A stretch of DNA of 64,000 nucleotides from VRUE01 sp963824215 (GCA_963824215.1 CAWGOE010000004.1:682001-746000); one strand, 5' to 3'; shown: positions 7,139 to 16,247, counted from the stretch's first letter. A program made the numbers and translations. Notes: generated from the sequence alone by a model not told the origin.

Positions 7139-8395
7139 CTAGGCTCTGGTGAAACGGCGCCCTGCCGTGGGAGAAGCCTCCTCGTCAAGCAGGACCTTGT
7201 CCGACTCGCCCCGTTCGACCGCCTCCTTCTCCATCCTGGCGATCTTCTCGGGGGTCAACTCGCCGGCGTTTTCCTCCTCGATCTTGGCCAGCCACTCGGC
7301 GCCCTCGCGTGACTCGGTCTCATCGAACTCGACTTTGCCGCCACGATCCAGTGACTTGTCGATCTCTTCGAAGAGCGTGTCGACGAGCTCGGCCTGGGGG
7401 ACCTTTCGCAAGGGCTTGCCATGGGCGTAGATCAGGCCCTCGTTCTTCGCACCGGCGATGCCGAAGTCGGCGTGGCTGGCCTCGCCGATTCCGTTGACCG
7501 CGCATCCCAGGACTGCGACCTCGACTGGCTCGGCGTAGCTTTCGAGGCGTTGCTCGATCTCGGCGACGACCGAGTCCATGTCGAACTGGAGGCGGCCGCA
7601 GGTCGGGCAGGCGATCAGCACGGGGCCGCGCTCACGCAGCTGCAGCGCCTTGAGGATCTCCCAGGCGACTTTGACCTCCTCCTCGGCGTGGAAGGTCGAG
7701 AGGCTGATTCGGATCGTGTCGCCGACGCCGTCGGCCAGCAGGGTGCCGAGCCCGACCGCGGATTTCAGCGAACCGGCCCATTTCGTCCCCGCCTCGGTGA
7801 TGCCGAGGTGGATCGGGTACGGGACCCTCTCGGAGAGAAGGCGGTTGGCGGCAATGGTGTTGGGCACGTTGGTCGACTTGATCGAGACCTTGAAGTTCTC
7901 GAAGTCGAGGCTCTCCATCAGCTCGGTGAACTCAACGGCGGCGGCGACCAGCGCCTCGACCGGCTTTTCGCGCTCGAGCTCATGCAGATGCTTGGGAAGC
8001 GAGCCCGAGTTGACCCCAATCCGCATCGGCACGTTGGCGGCGTTCGCCTTCGCGGCCACCTCGGCGACTTTCTCCCGCCCGCCGATGTTGCCCGGGTTTA
8101 GGCGGATGCAGTGGGCGCCGGCATCGATTGCCTTCAGCGCCAGGGTGTGGTTGAAGTGGATGTCGGCGATCACCGGTATTGGCGACTCCTTGACGATCGT
8201 CTTCAGTGCTTCGACGTCGTCGTCGCGCGGCACCGCGCAGCGAACCAAATCCGCGCCGGCATCGGCGACCTTGCGGATCTGCTCCATCGTCGCCGCCAGA
8301 TTGGCGGTCTCGGTCTTGGTCATCGTCTGCACCGCAACCGGAGCGCCACCGCCAATCGGCACCCCGCCAACGAATATCTGCCGTTTAGAGGACAT
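7139..8395 (-). CDS. ispG: 4-hydroxy-3-methylbut-2-en-1-yl diphosphate synthase
   Basis: A 418-residue enzyme of the MEP isoprenoid pathway that converts MEcPP to HMBPP. The N-terminal TIM barrel contains VQTMTKTET and IRLNPGNIGG. The C-terminal 4Fe-4S ligands are present: Cys263 and Cys266 in CPTCGR, Cys298 in GCAVNGIGEA, and Glu305. A C-terminal tail of about 35 residues, rich in Glu and Lys, extends beyond the usual domain. It lies between rseP and proS in the dxr-rseP-ispG order common in actinobacteria, with dxr supplying an earlier step of the same pathway. Confidence 0.95.
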   Translation of the reverse strand: MSSKRQIFVGGVPIGGGAPVAVQTMTKTETANLAATMEQIRKVADAGADLVRCAVPRDDDVEALKTIVKESPIPVIADIHFNHTLALKAIDAGAHCIRLNPGNIGGREKVAEVAAKANAANVPMRIGVNSGSLPKHLHELEREKPVEALVAAAVEFTELMESLDFENFKVSIKSTNVPNTIAANRLLSERVPYPIHLGITEAGTKWAGSLKSAVGLGTLLADGVGDTIRISLSTFHAEEEVKVAWEILKALQLRERGPVLIACPTCGRLQFDMDSVVAEIEQRLESYAEPVEVAVLGCAVNGIGEASHADFGIAGAKNEGLIYAHGKPLRKVPQAELVDTLFEEIDKSLDRGGKVEFDETESREGAEWLAKIEEENAGELTPEKIARMEKEAVERGESDKVLLDEEASPTAGRRFTRA

Positions 8396-8430
8396 ATCTA
8401 CAGGCTATCTGGGCGCTGAGCGCCGCCCGG

Positions 8431-9522
8431 TCAGCGGGCGTTGAAGCCTTCGCCGGTCAAGCGGCCGATGTCGTTGGTCAGGCCGAGGAAGAAGAGCATG
8501 ATCACGAGCACGAAGCCGATTGCGCCGGCCCGCTCCATGACGCGGAAGGGAACGGGCTTCCCCCGCACCTTCTCGACCAGGCTCCAGAAGATGTGGCCAC
8601 CGTCGAGCGGCAGAAAGGGAAAGAGGTTGATCAGGCCGAGCGAGAGGCTGACCAGCGCGAGCAGGAGCAGGGACTCCTTGGCGCCCACGTCGATCTGTTC
8701 GTTCGCCACCGAGCTGACCCCGACGACGCCGGAGACTTCCTTGCGGTGCTCCTCTTCGAAGAGCTTGGCGAAGACGGTAACGGTGCGGCTCGAGACGAGC
8801 CACATCATCTCGGCGGCACGGTTGGCGGCGGCGCCGGTGCCGAGTTCGGCCGGCTCGTAGCCGTAGCCGAAGCCGACCAGCGCCCGATCGGCCTCGCGGT
8901 CGTACTCGGGCCGTACGACGACCTGACGGACCTCACCGCCTCGCCGCACAGTCAGCGTCACCGGCGTCGCGGCCTTGCATCCGTCGACCTGCTTGCCGGC
9001 GCAGCGATGCGCCCCGACGTCGTCCTGGAAGCGTTCGAGGCGAGCCGTTCCCTCGAGGTTCACGTACCTGTTGCCATCGACGGCGAGGATCTCATCACCG
9101 GGCTTGAGGCCGGCCGCCGCTGCCGGCGTATCGGGGAAGACCTGGCCGACGCTCTGGTTGGGCTGCTCAGCGCTCAGCGCCAGCACGAAGAGGATCGCGA
9201 AGGCGAGGACGATGTTGACCGCTGGTCCGGCCCCGATCACGACGATCCGCTTCCAGACCGGCTGGTCGTAGTAGCCGCGACCCTCGGCCTCGGGCGGCAG
9301 CTCCTCGTCCGGGTTCATGCCGCTGATCTTCACGAAGCCCCCCGCCGGGATCGCGCCAATGCCGTACTCGGTCTCGCCGCGTTTGATCGAGACCAGCTTT
9401 GGCGGGAAGAAGAGGAAGAAGCGCTCGACTCGCATGCCGGTCGCCTTGGCGGCGAAGAAGTGGCCGGCCTCGTGCAGGATGATCAGCAGCGAGAAGCCGA
9501 GGAAGATCAGCACCCAGTTCAT
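8431..9522 (-). CDS. rseP: Site-2 membrane metalloprotease (M50, RseP family)
   Basis: A 363-residue intramembrane zinc protease. HEAGH at about residues 17-21 in the first membrane helix provides the zinc ligands and catalytic Glu. A PDZ domain covers about 110-200 (GLKPGDEILAVDG). The C-terminal FPFLPLDGGH supplies the third ligand. It probably cleaves membrane-bound regulators such as anti-sigma factors (Rip1/RseP role); the substrate is unknown. Its start overlaps the dxr stop by 4 bases (ATGA), so translation is coupled. Confidence 0.93.
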   Translation of the reverse strand: MNWVLIFLGFSLLIILHEAGHFFAAKATGMRVERFFLFFPPKLVSIKRGETEYGIGAIPAGGFVKISGMNPDEELPPEAEGRGYYDQPVWKRIVVIGAGPAVNIVLAFAILFVLALSAEQPNQSVGQVFPDTPAAAAGLKPGDEILAVDGNRYVNLEGTARLERFQDDVGAHRCAGKQVDGCKAATPVTLTVRRGGEVRQVVVRPEYDREADRALVGFGYGYEPAELGTGAAANRAAEMMWLVSSRTVTVFAKLFEEEHRKEVSGVVGVSSVANEQIDVGAKESLLLLALVSLSLGLINLFPFLPLDGGHIFWSLVEKVRGKPVPFRVMERAGAIGFVLVIMLFFLGLTNDIGRLTGEGFNAR

Positions 9523-10664
9523 ACCTTCGCCAACCCCCCGACCTGTTCTTCGGTGCGGCGGCGCGCCTCGGCGTCGACCGCAAAGAGATCTTCGAAGTGG
9601 GTGACCGGCTGCGCCGGCATCTCCTCGATGACCTTCTCGATCGCGGCGCCGATCGCCGTGAACTCGATTCGTCCGGCGAGAAAGGCCGCCACGGCAACCT
9701 CGTCGGCAGCGTTGAGCACGCAGGGCGCCGTCCCCCCAGCTCTGCCGGCCTCAAGGGCCAAGCGCAGGCAGGCGAACGTCTCCAGGTCGGGCTGCTCGAA
9801 GCTCAGCTCGCCGACCGCCGCGAGGTCGAGCCGCGGCACGTCGACGTCAGCGCGCTCGGGGAAGTGCAGGGCGTAGGAGATCGGCACCCGCATGTCCGGA
9901 TAGCCAAGGTGGGCCAGGGTGGCGCCGTCATTGAGGTCGACTAGCGAGTGGACGATCGACTGCGGGTGGACCACAACGGCGATTCGCTCATAGGGGACGC
10001 CGAAGAGGTGATGGGCCTCGATCGCCTCGAATCCCTTGTTCATCAAGGTCGCCGAGTCGATCGTGATCCTGCCCCCCATCTTCCAGGTCGGATGCGCGAG
10101 GGCGTCCTCGACGCTGACGCCGGAGAGGTCGCTGCGGCCCCGGAACGGACCACCGGAAGCGGTCAGAACCAGCCGCTCGACGGTCCCCGGCCGCTCGGCG
10201 CCAATCAGCTGAAAGAGTGCCGAGTGCTCGGAGTCGACCGGCAGCAGTCGCGCCCCAGTCGCCTCGGCCAACGCCGTGGTCAGCTCGCCGCCGATCACGA
10301 GGCTCTCCTTGTTGGCGAGGGCGACATCGATCCCCTCGCTCAGCGCGGCGACCGTTGGGCCAAGGCCAGCCGCGCCGACCATCCCGTTCAGCACCAGGTC
10401 GGCGCCCGAGCCAGCGATCAGCTCACGTATACCCTCCTCCCCCGCCAACACCCGCCCGTCCCAGGCGGAACGCGCTCGCTCCGCCGCATCGGCATTAGCC
10501 AGCGCCACAGTCGGAACGCCATGCTGGCGTGCCTGCGCAAGCGCCAGCTCCCATCGCGTTCCAGCTCCTAGGCCGACAACCTGAAGCTCGTCGGAAGCGG
10601 CAACGATCTCCAGTGCCTGCGTTCCAATCGAGCCCGTGGATCCGAGTATCACGATCTTCTTCAT
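9519..10664 (-). CDS. dxr: 1-deoxy-D-xylulose 5-phosphate reductoisomerase
   Basis: A 381-residue NADPH-dependent enzyme that makes MEP from DXP. The nucleotide-binding loop is LGSTGSIGTQALEI at the N-terminus. The metal-site and substrate segments are PVDSEHSALFQ and SGGPFRG, followed by HPTWKMGGRITIDSATLMNKGFE (read as two segments). ATG at 10664 is chosen because MKKIVILGSTG is the family N-terminus. A -10-like TATGCT lies at 10675-10680, just after the inverted repeat that separates it from cdsA, so it may begin its own transcript with rseP and ispG. Confidence 0.95.
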   Translation of the reverse strand: MKKIVILGSTGSIGTQALEIVAASDELQVVGLGAGTRWELALAQARQHGVPTVALANADAAERARSAWDGRVLAGEEGIRELIAGSGADLVLNGMVGAAGLGPTVAALSEGIDVALANKESLVIGGELTTALAEATGARLLPVDSEHSALFQLIGAERPGTVERLVLTASGGPFRGRSDLSGVSVEDALAHPTWKMGGRITIDSATLMNKGFEAIEAHHLFGVPYERIAVVVHPQSIVHSLVDLNDGATLAHLGYPDMRVPISYALHFPERADVDVPRLDLAAVGELSFEQPDLETFACLRLALEAGRAGGTAPCVLNAADEVAVAAFLAGRIEFTAIGAAIEKVIEEMPAQPVTHFEDLFAVDAEARRRTEEQVGGLAKV

Positions 10665-10685
10665 TTGCCGACAGAGCATAGGGAT

Positions 10686-10798
10686 GGGCCGATCCCGATA
10701 GGGGTGGAGCGTCTTGTACTTTTTCCGCGGCCGGGCTGGCGGACGACTGACAACTGTCTTCGGAAAAAGTTAAGCGGAACCCCTATCGGGATCGGCCC
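10686..10798. repeat. Nested inverted repeat between cdsA and dxr
   Basis: The outer arms are a perfect 20-bp match at 10686-10705 and 10779-10798. The inner arms are a perfect 10-bp match at 10718-10727 (ACTTTTTCCG) and 10761-10770 (CGGAAAAAGT). The element starts at the cdsA stop codon and ends 22 bp before dxr. Position suggests transcription termination between two units. The two-tier layout is shared with the element at 17766-17892, so a dispersed palindromic repeat family is also possible. Confidence 0.75.
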
Positions 10799-11691
10799 TA
10801 GTACACAAGCTGGACCGAGAGGTAATAGCCGACGACAATCGTGAAGAAGACCGCATCCAGGCGGTCGAGCAGGCCTCCGTGCGGCCCAAAGAGCTTGCCG
10901 GTGTCCTTCGTGCCCAGATCGCGCTTGACCATCGATGCGAAGAGATCGCCAACCGGGCCGATCGCGGCGACCGCCGCGCCGATGATCAGCGCATCGACTC
11001 CGGAGAGCCAGTCCTGGTAGAGACCGGCGAACCAGAAGGCCATCGTGCCGATCAGGAAGCCGCCGATGAGGCCCTCGATCGTCTTGTTCGGTGAGAGCTC
11101 GGGGGCAATCCGGTGCGATCCGAACATGCGCCCGGTGGCGTAGGCGCCCGTGTCGGTGGCGAAGGTGCCGACGAGGACGTTGATCATCAGGGCGGCGCCG
11201 TGATCGGGCAGGTCGCGCAGGAGCACGGCGTGGATCAGCGGCAGTCCGATCCATACCGCGCCGAGGACAGTGACGCCCATCGCGACGACAATCCCCTCGC
11301 GCGGCCGCATCCGCGCCCCAAAGAGGAAGAGCAGCAGGAACGAAGCGGTCGCCAGCAGCAGGACGTTGAAAGCGGTCCCGAAGTAGGCGGCGGCGATCAT
11401 CGCCGGGACGGCGAGGTAAGCGGCCATCTGGACCGGGCGCAGGTCCGCCGTCATCAGGAAGTACTCGCGCAGACAGAGCAGCCCAATCGCGACCATCGCC
11501 AGGGCGAAGACCGGGCCGCCGAGCACGACGATCGCGATCGCGAAGACGATCCAGGGGATCGCGACGAGGATCCGTCTTGCCGTCTCGCCACGCAAGGCCG
11601 ACCCCCGTCGCCGCCGTGGCTGGCGCGGTGGACGCTCGGGCGGTGGCTGCTCCTCCGCGAACATCTCGTCATCGAAAAGGTCTTGGACCAC
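10798..11691 (-). CDS. cdsA: Phosphatidate cytidylyltransferase
   Basis: A 297-residue membrane protein that makes CDP-diacylglycerol from phosphatidate and CTP. An Arg/Pro-rich cytoplasmic N-terminus of about 38 residues is followed by about eight membrane helices. The C-terminal CDS signature SMVKRDLGTKD followed by GGLLDRLDA is intact. GTG start overlaps the uppS stop by one base. CDP-DAG is the substrate of the pgsA gene further along the same strand. The stop codon abuts the nested inverted repeat. Confidence 0.93.
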   Translation of the reverse strand: MVQDLFDDEMFAEEQPPPERPPRQPRRRRGSALRGETARRILVAIPWIVFAIAIVVLGGPVFALAMVAIGLLCLREYFLMTADLRPVQMAAYLAVPAMIAAAYFGTAFNVLLLATASFLLLFLFGARMRPREGIVVAMGVTVLGAVWIGLPLIHAVLLRDLPDHGAALMINVLVGTFATDTGAYATGRMFGSHRIAPELSPNKTIEGLIGGFLIGTMAFWFAGLYQDWLSGVDALIIGAAVAAIGPVGDLFASMVKRDLGTKDTGKLFGPHGGLLDRLDAVFFTIVVGYYLSVQLVY

Positions 11692-12362
11692 TAGCTCCTC
11701 TTTCCAAAGCGGCGGCGGCGGTCCTCGAACTCGCGCAGGGACGCCTCGAAGGCTTCGCGGCCAAAGTCGGGCCAGAGCTCATCGCGAAAGACCAGCTCGG
11801 AGTAGGCGCACTGCCAAAGCAGGTAGTTGGAGAGCCGCTGCTCGCCGCTGGTCCGGATCAGGAGGTCTGGGTCGTGCATCTCGGCTGCGTAGAGGTGTCG
11901 GCGGAACTCCTCCTCGGAGCTTCCCTCGAAGCTTCGCGCCGCATCGACAATCTCCGCCCTGCCGCCGTAGTTGAAGGCGACGAAGAGGGCGATGCGCTGA
12001 TTTCCGGCGGTCTTCTCCTCCGCCCACTCCATCTTCTCGACCAGGTCCGGCTTGACGCCCTCACGGCGGCCGATGAAGCGCATCCGAACGCCTTCAGCGT
12101 GGAGCTCAGGGGTCTCGGCGTCGATCCTCTCGCCGAACATCCGCATCAGGCCCTCGACCTCTTCGGCCGGTCGTTCCCAGTTCTCGGTGGAGAAGGAGAA
12201 GACCGTCAGCTCCTCGATGCCGAGCTCCGCCGCATCGCGCAACCGCGCCTTCACCGCATCCGCGCCGGCCCGATGCCCCTCGATAACCGGCAGACCGCGC
12301 TGCTCAGCCCAGCGCCCGTTGCCGTCGGTGATGATCGCGACGTACCGCGCCGAGGTGCTCAC
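11691..12362 (-). CDS. uppS: Isoprenyl (undecaprenyl) diphosphate synthase
   Basis: A 223-residue cis-prenyltransferase that makes the lipid carrier for cell-wall precursors. The catalytic motif is ITDGNGRWA near the N-terminus, with Thr where most homologues have Met. The substrate segments TVFSFSTENWERP, FNYGGRAEIVDA and DLLIRTSGEQRLSNYLLWQ.AYSE are intact. GTG start at 12362 overlaps the frr stop (GTGA). The exact chain length of the product cannot be told from sequence. Confidence 0.93.
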   Translation of the reverse strand: MSTSARYVAIITDGNGRWAEQRGLPVIEGHRAGADAVKARLRDAAELGIEELTVFSFSTENWERPAEEVEGLMRMFGERIDAETPELHAEGVRMRFIGRREGVKPDLVEKMEWAEEKTAGNQRIALFVAFNYGGRAEIVDAARSFEGSSEEEFRRHLYAAEMHDPDLLIRTSGEQRLSNYLLWQCAYSELVFRDELWPDFGREAFEASLREFEDRRRRFGKRS

Positions 12363-12922
12363 ACCTCGAGGATCTCTTGTTCCTTGCCCTCGAGGGCGGC
12401 GTCGATCTCGGCGATCGCCTCGTCGGTCTGCTTCTGCAGGGCGGCCTCGGCACGCCGCTCGTCGTCCTCGCCCGCTTCACCCTCTTTCTTCAAGTCGCGC
12501 AGGTCCTGCATCGTGTCGCGACGGATGTTGCGCACGGCGATGCGGCCCTCCTCGGCGACTCCATGCACGACCTTGACCATCTCGCGCCGTCGCTCCTCGG
12601 TCAGCTCGGGCACCTGGAGACGAATCACGTTGCCATCGTTGCTCGGCGTCAGACCGACGTCGGACTCCTGGATCGCTTTCTCGATCTCCCCAATCGAGCC
12701 CTTGTCGAACGGCGTGACGGTCAGCAGGCGGGCGTCGGAGGTGGCGACGTTGGCAAGCTGCTTCAGCGGCGTCTGCGAGCCGTAGTAGTCGACCGTGATC
12801 CGGTCGAGCAGGTGGGGCGAGGCGCGGCCGGTGCGCACCGTGGCCAGCTCGCCGCGGTTCGACTCGACCGACTTCGTCATCCTCGCTTCGGCGTCCTTGA
12901 GCAGTTCGTCGATCAGCTCCAC
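12359..12922 (-). CDS. frr: Ribosome recycling factor
   Basis: A 187-residue factor that splits post-termination ribosomes together with EF-G. It has the full family length and pattern: MTKSVESNRGELATVRTGRA at the N-terminal helix, YYGSQTPLKQLANV, and the C-terminal helices with RRDTMQDLRDLKKEGE. It lies 18 bases downstream of pyrH and overlaps uppS, in the conserved rpsB-tsf-pyrH-frr-uppS-cdsA order. Confidence 0.96.
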   Translation of the reverse strand: MELIDELLKDAEARMTKSVESNRGELATVRTGRASPHLLDRITVDYYGSQTPLKQLANVATSDARLLTVTPFDKGSIGEIEKAIQESDVGLTPSNDGNVIRLQVPELTEERRREMVKVVHGVAEEGRIAVRNIRRDTMQDLRDLKKEGEAGEDDERRAEAALQKQTDEAIAEIDAALEGKEQEILEV

Positions 12923-12940
12923 TGGGTCCTCTCTCCGTCC

Positions 12941-13672
12941 TCAGGCGGCGCTGGAAACCAGCGTGCCTACCCTCTCGCCGCCGACGATCCTATCTATGTT
13001 CGTCTCGTCGCCCATGTTGAAAACGTAGATCGGCAGGTCGTTGTCCATGCAGAGTGAGAGCGCGGTTGAGTCCATCACCTTGAGCCCGCGCTCGATTGCC
13101 TCGCGGTGGCCGATCTCGGGGATGAACTTGGCGTCGGGATTGGTCGCGGGGTCGGAGTCATAGACGCCTTCCACCCCGTTCTTCGCCATCAGGATCGCTT
13201 GCGCGTGGATCTCCAGAGCCCGTAGGGCTGCGGCAGTGTCGGTGGTGAAGAACGGGTTGCCCGTGCCAGCGGCAAAGATCACCACACGCCCCTTCTCCAG
13301 GTGCCGCATCGCGCGACGGCGGATGTAGGGCTCGGCGACCTCCTTGACGTCGATCGCCGACATCACCCGCGTGTGCTCGCCGATCTTCTCCAGCGCGTCT
13401 TGCAGCGTGAGCGCGTTCAGCACCGTCGCCAGCATGCCCATGTAGTCACCGGTCGCGCGGTCCATTCCGGCGGCCGCCCCCTGCAGGCCCCGGTAGATGT
13501 TGCCGGCGCCGACGACGATCGCCACCTCCACGCCGCGCGCCCGAACCGCCGCGACCTGCTGCGCGATCCGCTCGACCTCCTCGGCATCGGTGCCGTGGTC
13601 GCGGTCGCCCATCAGCGCCTCCCCCGAGAGCTTCAGGAGGATGCGGCTGAATTTTGGCTCGGAGTCGTTCAA
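12941..13672 (-). CDS. pyrH: Uridylate kinase
   Basis: A 243-residue UMP kinase of the amino acid kinase fold, making UDP. N-terminal RILLKLSGEALMG, then VVGAGNIYRGL, TGNPFFTTDTAAALRA and the C-terminal YVFNMGDETNIDRIV are family hallmarks. The TTG at 13672 is chosen because it overlaps the tsf stop (TTGA) and gives the normal short N-terminus NDSEPKFSRILLKL; the longer reading only shadows tsf. UTP inhibition and GTP activation are known for the family. Confidence 0.93.
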   Translation of the reverse strand: MNDSEPKFSRILLKLSGEALMGDRDHGTDAEEVERIAQQVAAVRARGVEVAIVVGAGNIYRGLQGAAAGMDRATGDYMGMLATVLNALTLQDALEKIGEHTRVMSAIDVKEVAEPYIRRRAMRHLEKGRVVIFAAGTGNPFFTTDTAAALRALEIHAQAILMAKNGVEGVYDSDPATNPDAKFIPEIGHREAIERGLKVMDSTALSLCMDNDLPIYVFNMGDETNIDRIVGGERVGTLVSSAA

Positions 13673-14274
13673 TCGTCGCCGACGCGGAAGTAGGCGAAGC
13701 GGGCGATCCGGATGTTCTCGCCGGTCTTCGCGGCGAGCTCCTGGCGCAGCTCCTCGATCGACTTCGAGTCGTGCTTCTCGGCGTTGACGTGGGCTTGGTC
13801 GAGCAGCGCCACTTCCTTCGCCCACTTGGCGAGTTGGCCCTCGACTATTTTCTCGACGACGTTGTCCGGTTTGCCGTCCTCGCGGGCCTTCTCCTCGAAG
13901 ACTCGCTTCTCCGCCTCGCGCTCCTCGACGGGAATCTCATCGATGGTCACGTACATCGGCGACGTTGCGGCGACATGAAGCGCGACCTCGTAGGCAAAAG
14001 CCTTGAAGTCCTCATTGCGGGCGACGAAGTCAGTCTCACACTGGACTTCGACCATCGCCCCAACCTTGTCGTTGGCGTGGATGTAGGAGGCGACAACCCC
14101 CTCACCCGTCCCCCGCCCTTCCCGCTTCGCAGCCGAGGCCTGACCCTTAACCCGCAAGATCTCAATGGCCCGATCGATATCCCCCTCAGACTCCGAGAGC
14201 GCCGCTTTACAGTCCATCATCGCCGCCCCAGTCCGATCCCGCAGCGCCTTCACATCCGCAGCAGTAACGCTCAT
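13669..14274 (-). CDS. tsf: Elongation factor Ts, short form
   Basis: A 201-residue guanine nucleotide exchange factor for EF-Tu. The N-terminal UBA-like domain (KALRDRTGAAMMDCKAAL) and the exchange motif CETDFVARNEDF are intact. The protein is about 70-80 residues shorter than the E. coli or mycobacterial form and ends with the core ENIRIARFAYF, so it resembles the short Thermus-type EF-Ts that works as a dimer. It overlaps rpsB upstream and pyrH downstream by 4 bases each. Confidence 0.95.
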   Translation of the reverse strand: MSVTAADVKALRDRTGAAMMDCKAALSESEGDIDRAIEILRVKGQASAAKREGRGTGEGVVASYIHANDKVGAMVEVQCETDFVARNEDFKAFAYEVALHVAATSPMYVTIDEIPVEEREAEKRVFEEKAREDGKPDNVVEKIVEGQLAKWAKEVALLDQAHVNAEKHDSKSIEELRQELAAKTGENIRIARFAYFRVGDD

Positions 14275-15434
14275 TTCGAATCCCCCTCTTTCGCGGGCTC
14301 CGCGGGGGTGGGAGCCTTCTCAGCGTCGGCTGAAGCTTTCTCAGGGGCTGGAGCTGCCTCCTCTTTGGCCGGGGCAGCCGTCTCCTTAGGCGCTTGGGCA
14401 GTAGCCGAATCGGCCGATCCCTCCCCGTCAGACGCCTCTGCCGCGGGTGGCGCGGTAGGGGGGACCTCCCCCGAGGAAGCTTTAGCTACCGCAGGGGGAG
14501 GTGGGTCCCCTGCCGTGACAGGACCCGCGGCCCGCGGGGCTTGAGCTTTCGGAGCTTGTGCCTGCGGCGGTTTGGGCTGAACCGGCGGCGCTTCAGCAGC
14601 CTTTTTCGCCGCCGCTTCTTCGGCAGCTTTCTTTTTAGCCTCCTCCGCCTCCACGCGAGCCTTCTCTTCCTCCTCGCGCTTCTTCCGCTCTTCCTCCTCC
14701 TTTTTGCGCCGTTCCATCTCCTCGGCTAGGCGCCGCTCCTCCTGCACCCGCCAAGCGCCGGCGCCCTCCTCGACCGCAGACCCGATCGTCCCGATCACGA
14801 GCAGGCAGGAGCGGATCGCGTCGTCGTTGCCGGGGATCACGTAGTCGATCTGGGTCGGGTCGCAATTGGTGTCGACCAAGCCAATGATCGGAATGCGCAG
14901 GCGCACAGCCTCGCGAACGGCGATCTCCTCGGTTTTCAGGTCGGTGACGAAGACGGCGTCGGGCAGGCGGTCCATGTCGCGGACACCACCCAGGTTGTAC
15001 TCGAGCTTTGCCAGCTCGGCCTGCATGCCCATCCGCTCCTTGGTCGGCAGCAGATCGAGTTTGCCCTCCTCCTGCCAGCCGGTCAGCTCGTGCAGGCGGG
15101 CGATCCGGGCGGAGATCGTGTTGTAGTTGGTCAGCAGCCCGCCAAGCCAGCGCTGGTTGACGTAGGGCATCTTGCAGCGTTCGGCCCATTCCTGAACCGG
15201 TCCGCGGGCCTGCTTCTTGGTGCCGACGAAGAGCATCGTGCCGCCGCCGCTGGCCAGCTCGCCGGCGAAGCGGCGAGCGTTCTCCAGGAGCGCCTCGGTC
15301 TGGACCAGGTCGATGATGTGAATCCCGTCCAGCTCGCCGAAGATGTAGCGGCGCATGTTCGGGTTCCAGCGTCGCGTCTGGTGGCCGAAATGGACTCCGG
15401 CCTCCAGCAGCTCTTTGAGGCCTGCCTCTGGCAT
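14271..15434 (-). CDS. rpsB: 30S ribosomal protein S2 with long C-terminal extension
   Basis: A 387-residue protein. Residues 1 to about 232 are a normal S2 (LLEAGVHFGHQTRRWNPNM, FVGTKKQA, MPYVNQRWLGG, DTNCDP). The remaining roughly 150 residues are an added low-complexity tail: a highly charged Glu/Lys/Arg helix (about 233-278), then a Pro/Ala/Glu-rich disordered stretch to the end. Standard S2 is about 240-290 residues. A good ribosome site (AAGGAGAAGG) precedes the ATG. It is the first gene of the translation/lipid operon. Confidence 0.95.
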   Translation of the reverse strand: MPEAGLKELLEAGVHFGHQTRRWNPNMRRYIFGELDGIHIIDLVQTEALLENARRFAGELASGGGTMLFVGTKKQARGPVQEWAERCKMPYVNQRWLGGLLTNYNTISARIARLHELTGWQEEGKLDLLPTKERMGMQAELAKLEYNLGGVRDMDRLPDAVFVTDLKTEEIAVREAVRLRIPIIGLVDTNCDPTQIDYVIPGNDDAIRSCLLVIGTIGSAVEEGAGAWRVQEERRLAEEMERRKKEEEERKKREEEEKARVEAEEAKKKAAEEAAAKKAAEAPPVQPKPPQAQAPKAQAPRAAGPVTAGDPPPPAVAKASSGEVPPTAPPAAEASDGEGSADSATAQAPKETAAPAKEEAAPAPEKASADAEKAPTPAEPAKEGDSK

Positions 15435-15557
15435 TGTCGAACCTTCTCCTTGAGTTGGGTGAAAGCCCCGACGCCCTAGCCGGGGACTCTGCCTTTTGTA
15501 GGCAGGTCAGGATCCGGGGCGGTACGGCGGGGGTCGGTTTAGAACGGAGGAATTGTA
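15435..15557 (-). promoter_or_regulatory. rpsB promoter and structured leader
   Basis: A TACAAT -10 box lies at 15552-15557 (minus strand), with no good -35. The predicted leader of about 110 nt contains the hairpin CTGCC-loop-GGCAG (15489-15505) and a second GC-rich hairpin at 15466-15485, then the ribosome site. Ribosomal protein S2 controls its own leader in several bacteria, so autoregulation is possible. That is inference. Confidence 0.5.
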
Positions 15558-15572
15558 GTGGGGCTCGGCGCC

Positions 15573-16247
15573 TTAGGCGGCGCGGGCCAAAGTCAGCGCC
15601 GAAGCGAGATCCGCCGGCAGCTCGGAGCGAAAGCTCATCGGCTCCCCGCTGACCGGATGGGCAAAGGCAAGGCGGTGCGCGTGCAGGAATTGGCGCCGCA
15701 GCCCGTATTTCTTCTCACCCCCATAGGTGGTGTCGCCGACCAAGGGGTGGCCGATCGCGCCGAAATGGGCACGGATCTGGTGCGTGCGGCCGGTCTCTAG
15801 CTTGACCTCAACGTAGCTCTCGGCGCTGAGTAGCTCCAGCACCTCGAAGTGGGTGCGCGCCTGGCGCGAGGCGGCTCCAGAGACCGCCATCCGGTGCCGC
15901 TGGCGCGAGGCACGCCCGATCGGCGCGTCGATCGTGCCAGTACGCGAGGCAAGCTGGCCACCAGCCAGCGCCAGATAGACCCGTTCGACCTCGCGCTCGC
16001 GCACCCGCTCCTGCAGAGCGGCGTGGGTAGCGTCATCGCGGGCGACGACCAGGAGGCCGCTGGTCTCCTTATCGAGCCTGTGGACGATGCCGGGGCGCTC
16101 GGGGTCCGCTCCACCGGCAAGGATCTCCCCCAGCTCGTCGACCAGGGTTGGACCCTGATGCGACGGCGCCGGGTGGACGACCAGGCCGGCGGGCTTCTCG
16201 ACGACGGCAAGCGAGTCGTCGAGGTGGACGATGCGCAGCTCGCTCAA
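15573..16247 (-). CDS. RNA pseudouridine synthase, RluA/RluD family, S4-less
   Basis: A 224-residue protein starting at TTG 16247, which overlaps the lspA stop (TTGA). The catalytic motif is PGIVHRLDKETSGLL with the Asp in HRLDKETSG. VEVKLETGRTHQIRAHF and the C-terminal LHAHRLAF are also typical. RluD proteins usually carry an N-terminal S4 RNA-binding domain; here the readable gene starts directly at the catalytic domain, and the DNA before it codes lspA in another frame. The rRNA or tRNA target cannot be assigned. Pairing with lspA is the conserved actinobacterial context. Confidence 0.88.
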   Translation of the reverse strand: MSELRIVHLDDSLAVVEKPAGLVVHPAPSHQGPTLVDELGEILAGGADPERPGIVHRLDKETSGLLVVARDDATHAALQERVREREVERVYLALAGGQLASRTGTIDAPIGRASRQRHRMAVSGAASRQARTHFEVLELLSAESYVEVKLETGRTHQIRAHFGAIGHPLVGDTTYGGEKKYGLRRQFLHAHRLAFAHPVSGEPMSFRSELPADLASALTLARAA

